Below are positions 39,604 through 42,296 of a stretch of DNA of 42,296 nucleotides, in pieces. Origin of the DNA: Verrucomicrobiota bacterium (lineage in GTDB: Bacteria; Chlamydiota; Chlamydiia; Chlamydiales; JAEYWL01); assembly GCA_023428915.1 (NCBI GenBank), contig JAEYWL010000110.1, positions 1 to 42,296 on the forward strand, written 5' to 3'. The notes beneath the pieces were generated by a model. It had not been told where the DNA came from and did not search any database. It was given only the letters and a program-made list of their open reading frames with translations. Position 1 is the stretch's first letter. Each line of letters opens with the position of its first letter. Position numbers and translations under genes: made by a program.

Positions 39604-40389
39604 TTATCGCAATCTCCTCGCGCAAATGCACTCTTCCACCCAAGGAGGATTTACGATCGAATTCATATGCACTGCCGGCGCACCTATAGTTAAGCTAGCT
39701 TTTGCATGAATAAGTGTATCATGGTCAAGATAAAGGCCCACATGGGTAATGCGCTTATTTCTGCCATAGAAAAGCAGGTCCCCGGCTTGCCGGCTATTTA
39801 TTTCAACAGCTTGCAGCAATGGGGAATCAGCCTGCTGATATGAATCCCGGGGCAAAAGCACCCCGATCTGTTTAAACAACAACTGCACAAATCCCGAACA
39901 ATCCAACCCAAAGCTCGTTGTCCCGCCCCAGCGATAGGGAAGTCCAACAAACCGTCTGGAAAGCTCCAGCATTTCCCTATAGCTCAATTGCCGCACTTTT
40001 TGTATATCGTATTTATTAATCCAAGCCAGAGTATGGCTTGCTACCTTTATTTCTTCCCAATTACCGCTATTTTTTCCAGTGAGTTGCACAGGAGCATAAA
40101 AAGGCAATGTCATGATTGGCGGGTGCTGTGAAATACTTGGAGTTTGATATAGACAAGCAAACAGGCTGGCTACCCTATGCTGAAATTGCGGCTTTTGCAT
40201 AACTTCCATGTAGGCATCTTTCCGCATCCAGCCTGTATACCCATCTTTCATTTGCACAAAAGACCAGTCATTCAGGTGGGAAAGAAGAGCGATTTCATCT
40301 CCGATAATTGCTTGTGAAACAGTTTCACTACTAGGCTCAGGCTCCTTATGAAGATCCGCCACAGGAAGCTGCACTAAAAAAGTTGGCAT
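39604..40389 (-). CDS. NlpC/P60 cysteine peptidase with SH3-like domains
   Basis: The 261-aa protein should cleave peptidoglycan stem peptides. An SH3b-like region covers about 1-125 (WSFVQMKDGYTGWMRKDAY). The NlpC/P60 domain at 140-261 has C164 in GLDCSGFVQL, H216 in ITHVGLYL and H228 in LIHAKA. I start at ATG 40389, behind a CGGAG, rather than a TTG at 40413. There is no signal peptide, so it is probably cytosolic. That would fit a role in recycling of muropeptides (YkfC-like) or in trimming the division-septum peptidoglycan of chlamydiae. It diverges from the secreted-protein gene at 40454. Confidence 0.9.
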   Translation of the reverse strand: MPTFLVQLPVADLHKEPEPSSETVSQAIIGDEIALLSHLNDWSFVQMKDGYTGWMRKDAYMEVMQKPQFQHRVASLFACLYQTPSISQHPPIMTLPFYAPVQLTGKNSGNWEEIKVASHTLAWINKYDIQKVRQLSYREMLELSRRFVGLPYRWGGTTSFGLDCSGFVQLLFKQIGVLLPRDSYQQADSPLLQAVEINSRQAGDLLFYGRNKRITHVGLYLDHDTLIHAKASLTIGAPAVHMNSIVNPPWVEECICARRLR

Positions 40390-40453
40390 AAAATGCTCCG
40401 TAAAAAACTGCAAAGAGATTACAATGCATGCTAATAATTACTATAAGGTTTGC

Positions 40454-41284
40454 ATGATACGCTTTATCGAGTTTTTACTCACATTTTTTTGCCTGGCATG
40501 TTTTTCTCTCTCAGCACAGCCTAAGCCAGAATTTTCTTCCCTTCTGGAAAGCATCAATCAAGAATTGCTGTTGATTGCCGACAATGTTGAACAAATACCC
40601 GGCCTGGAAGAAGGCGCTTATAAAGGCATAAAAGACGGGTTAAAACAGCATTGGCATTGTTTGTACGACAACGGCATCCTTGAGCTGCGGGGTACGGACC
40701 AGGAAGTCAGGCCTTTCATGGTTTCTCTGCAAGGCTTGCTTGAGCATATCCTTGCCAATAAGTTAAATGGGGAAATAAAAGCCTTAAGAGCGCTTATACA
40801 TACGCCTATGCCCCCCACACCTTTATGCATGAAAGACATCATTACTGAACAATTGGTCGATCCAAGTTTACATAGACATCGGGAGAGCCTATTTACTGTT
40901 AAAGCCCGCTCCGTTATTTTACGGGAATTTCTTAAAAAAGGCGGAAAACTCTTTGCCGCCTACCCTAAAGCCAATCTTTATAAGCGGACAGAAGAGCAGC
41001 GCGGGTTTTATCAAGCTGCGCTCAAGCAGTTTCCCAATTTAATAGATGTTCCTTTAGCTTTAGAAGAGCTTCCATATGAATATGTAGGAGCAATTTATAT
41101 ATTTGAAGACGCAAAAGGGCATGAATATGCATTTGCCATACAAATCACGCAGGCTAATGCTCCCCATCTCGCACCAGCTGCCCATCGCCTTTGGTTTGCC
41201 CCTATTTCAAATCCGGCAATAGCAGCTCGAATAGAGCAGGTGCTGCAATTTATTGAACCCCATTTTATCAAGAGCAAACTATGA
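40454..41284 (+). CDS. Secreted protein of unknown function upstream of folD
   Basis: 276 aa from ATG 40454; an upstream in-frame ATG at 40424 gives ten further residues and lacks a ribosome binding site. AAGG lies 6 bases before the chosen ATG, and the product then begins with a classical signal peptide (MIRFIEFLLTFFCLACFSLS then AQPK). The mature part is a soluble alpha/beta protein with helices around NQELLLIADNVEQIPGLEEG and a C-terminal domain with EYVGAIYIFEDAKGHEYAFA. No catalytic motif is recognised. It is likely exported to the periplasm or beyond. Its stop overlaps the folD start by four bases (ATGA), an odd pairing for a secreted protein and a folate enzyme. Confidence 0.72.
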   Translation: MIRFIEFLLTFFCLACFSLSAQPKPEFSSLLESINQELLLIADNVEQIPGLEEGAYKGIKDGLKQHWHCLYDNGILELRGTDQEVRPFMVSLQGLLEHILANKLNGEIKALRALIHTPMPPTPLCMKDIITEQLVDPSLHRHRESLFTVKARSVILREFLKKGGKLFAAYPKANLYKRTEEQRGFYQAALKQFPNLIDVPLALEELPYEYVGAIYIFEDAKGHEYAFAIQITQANAPHLAPAAHRLWFAPISNPAIAARIEQVLQFIEPHFIKSKL

Positions 41285-42144
41285 TTATTGATGGGACAAA
41301 AATTGCAAAAGAAATCCGCGCGGAAATCCGGCAGGAAATTCAGTTTTTTTCCCATTTGCGCCAGCCTTGCCTGGCTGTAATTCAAGTTGGCGATAATCCT
41401 GCCTCTAACATCTATATTAAAAACAAAATCAAAGCTTGTACTGAAGCTGGCATTCTCTCAAAAAGGGTCAATTTTCCTCCAAATGTCTCGGAGCATGAGC
41501 TATTGAGCAACATTAGCGAACTCAATAAGGATGACGCCATTGATGGTATTTTAGTCCAGCTTCCCCTGCCGGCCCATATCAACCCCGTATTGATCAATCG
41601 CACGATCTCTGTTTTTAAAGATGTAGACGGCTTCCATCCCTATAACCTTGGCAAATTGCTTTTAGGCGAAACTGACGGTTTTTTTTCCTGCACCCCATTA
41701 GGCATCATAACGATGCTTCAAAGAATAAATATCAGTACAGCTGGAAAACAGGCGGTGATCTTGGGCCGCAGCAATATCGTCGGTAAACCGCTAGCCGCCC
41801 TCCTTATGCAAAATGCCCCCACAGGCAATGCAACCGTAACCGTATTGCACAGCAAATCGCCAAATATTGCTGAACATTGCCGGAACGCCGATATTCTCAT
41901 TGCAGCCATGGGCCAGCCTCGCTTTGTCAAAGCAGATATGGTAAAGGATGGTGCCGTGGTAATTGATGTCGGCATAAATCGCGAAGGCGAGGGGGGCTTA
42001 GTTGGCGATACTGATTTTGCAGCACTTCTCCCCAAATGCAGCGCCATCACCCCCGTCCCAGGCGGTGTAGGCCCCATGACCATAGCCATGCTTCTAAGCA
42101 ACACCCTCAAAAGCTATAAGCAGCACCAGGGGCTGGATGTTTAA
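41281..42144 (+). CDS. folD: Bifunctional methylenetetrahydrofolate dehydrogenase/cyclohydrolase
   Basis: Interconverts 5,10-methylene-THF and 10-formyl-THF through methenyl-THF in one-carbon metabolism. The 287-aa protein has the expected length. The N-terminal catalytic domain has Y45 and K49 in YIKNKIKAC, followed by VQLPLPAHI and VDGFHPYNLGKLL. The NADP-binding part contains CTPLGIITML, ILGRSNIVGKPLAALL and the C-terminal signature PVPGGVGPMTIAMLLSNT. Its ATG overlaps the stop of the secreted-protein gene. A strong hairpin starts at its stop codon. Confidence 0.97.
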   Translation: MIIDGTKIAKEIRAEIRQEIQFFSHLRQPCLAVIQVGDNPASNIYIKNKIKACTEAGILSKRVNFPPNVSEHELLSNISELNKDDAIDGILVQLPLPAHINPVLINRTISVFKDVDGFHPYNLGKLLLGETDGFFSCTPLGIITMLQRINISTAGKQAVILGRSNIVGKPLAALLMQNAPTGNATVTVLHSKSPNIAEHCRNADILIAAMGQPRFVKADMVKDGAVVIDVGINREGEGGLVGDTDFAALLPKCSAITPVPGGVGPMTIAMLLSNTLKSYKQHQGLDV

Positions 42145-42189
42145 AGCCAACTTGCTACCTTCTTATTATAAGGTAGCAAGTTGGGTTTA
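42142..42189 (+). terminator. Strong hairpin at the end of folD
   Basis: Arms TAAAGCCAACTTGCTACCTT (42142-42161) and AAGGTAGCAAGTTGGGTTTA (42170-42189) pair at 19 of 20 positions, with an 8-nt A/T loop. The first arm starts on the folD stop codon. The arm is nearly the same as the gatB-end element at 7068-7161. Confidence 0.75.
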
Positions 42190-42267
42190 AAAGACGATAA
42201 GCAATGTCGAATGACATCGGCAGAAGTATTAACTGTAGCCATCATTTCAGCTATATTTTTTAATGGA

Positions 42268-42287
42268 AATCTTGCTAGAGCAAGATT
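42268..42287. terminator. Short palindrome near the window end
   Basis: A perfect 9-bp stem, AATCTTGCT/AGCAAGATT, is separated by two bases and followed by CGTTTTAAA. It may terminate an unseen transcript or be part of the next gene's control region. The stretch 42190-42296 holds no gene I can support. Confidence 0.4.
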
Positions 42288-42296
42288 CGTTTTAAA

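Overview
The window looks like chromosomal DNA of an environmental member of the phylum Chlamydiae (a Parachlamydia- or Waddlia-like amoeba symbiont). This is inferred from gene content, not from a database search. Pointers are a type I methionine aminopeptidase with an N-terminal SEC-C zinc motif, GatCAB, a glucose-6-phosphate isomerase next to a XerC/D recombinase, an NlpC/P60 protein without a signal peptide, heptose genes, an OTU-family cysteine protease and several small double-hairpin membrane proteins. No tRNA, rRNA, CRISPR array or transposase gene was seen. Genes on both strands are tightly packed, often with ATGA or TAATG overlaps.

Layout. 1-2165 (minus): a photolyase cut by the window edge and a TIGR01777 epimerase. 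2240-3655: a guanine/nucleoside deaminase followed directly by a two-domain ABM-type membrane protein. 3836-7069: gatC-gatA-gatB. 7291-9456: three unrecognised membrane proteins of one architecture, the middle one carrying a 15-residue Pro/Gln tandem repeat. 9474-12554 (minus): xerD-like gene, a small Cys-rich protein and pgi. 12701-16804: trmB, bshC-like gene, an unknown protein and map. 17068-18246 (minus): a coiled-coil membrane protein.

18298-24856 (minus) is a chemosensory operon with the gene order of the Pseudomonas Wsp system (CheW, CheR-TPR, CheW, CheA-REC). It has no receptor or CheB in the window, and its terminal response regulator carries a PP2C/SpoIIE phosphatase instead of a diguanylate cyclase. 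25165-31593 (plus) is an arginine succinyltransferase (AST) catabolic operon: astA, astD and astB are clear, a divergent class III aminotransferase sits in the astC role, and an M20 metallohydrolase occupies the place where astE would be expected. A YdiJ/GlcD-GlcF-type FAD/Fe-S oxidoreductase follows, then an OTU protease whose ribosome binding site abuts a perfect 14-bp hairpin.

35789-42144: an unknown 455-463 aa protein, hldE (with a decayed cytidylyltransferase half), hldD, nlpC, a secreted unknown protein and folD.

The noncoding DNA is unusually structured. Two copies of a 164-bp near-palindromic, MITE-like element with 18-bp perfect terminal repeats lie at 19497-19660 and 31600-31763. 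In both cases the terminal repeat supplies the ATG of the downstream gene. A second, mosaic repeat family is spread over 16.8-17.1, 25.05-25.11 and 35.76 kb. A third element, built on an AAACCCAACTTGCTACCTT-like stem, begins at the stop codons of gatB and folD.
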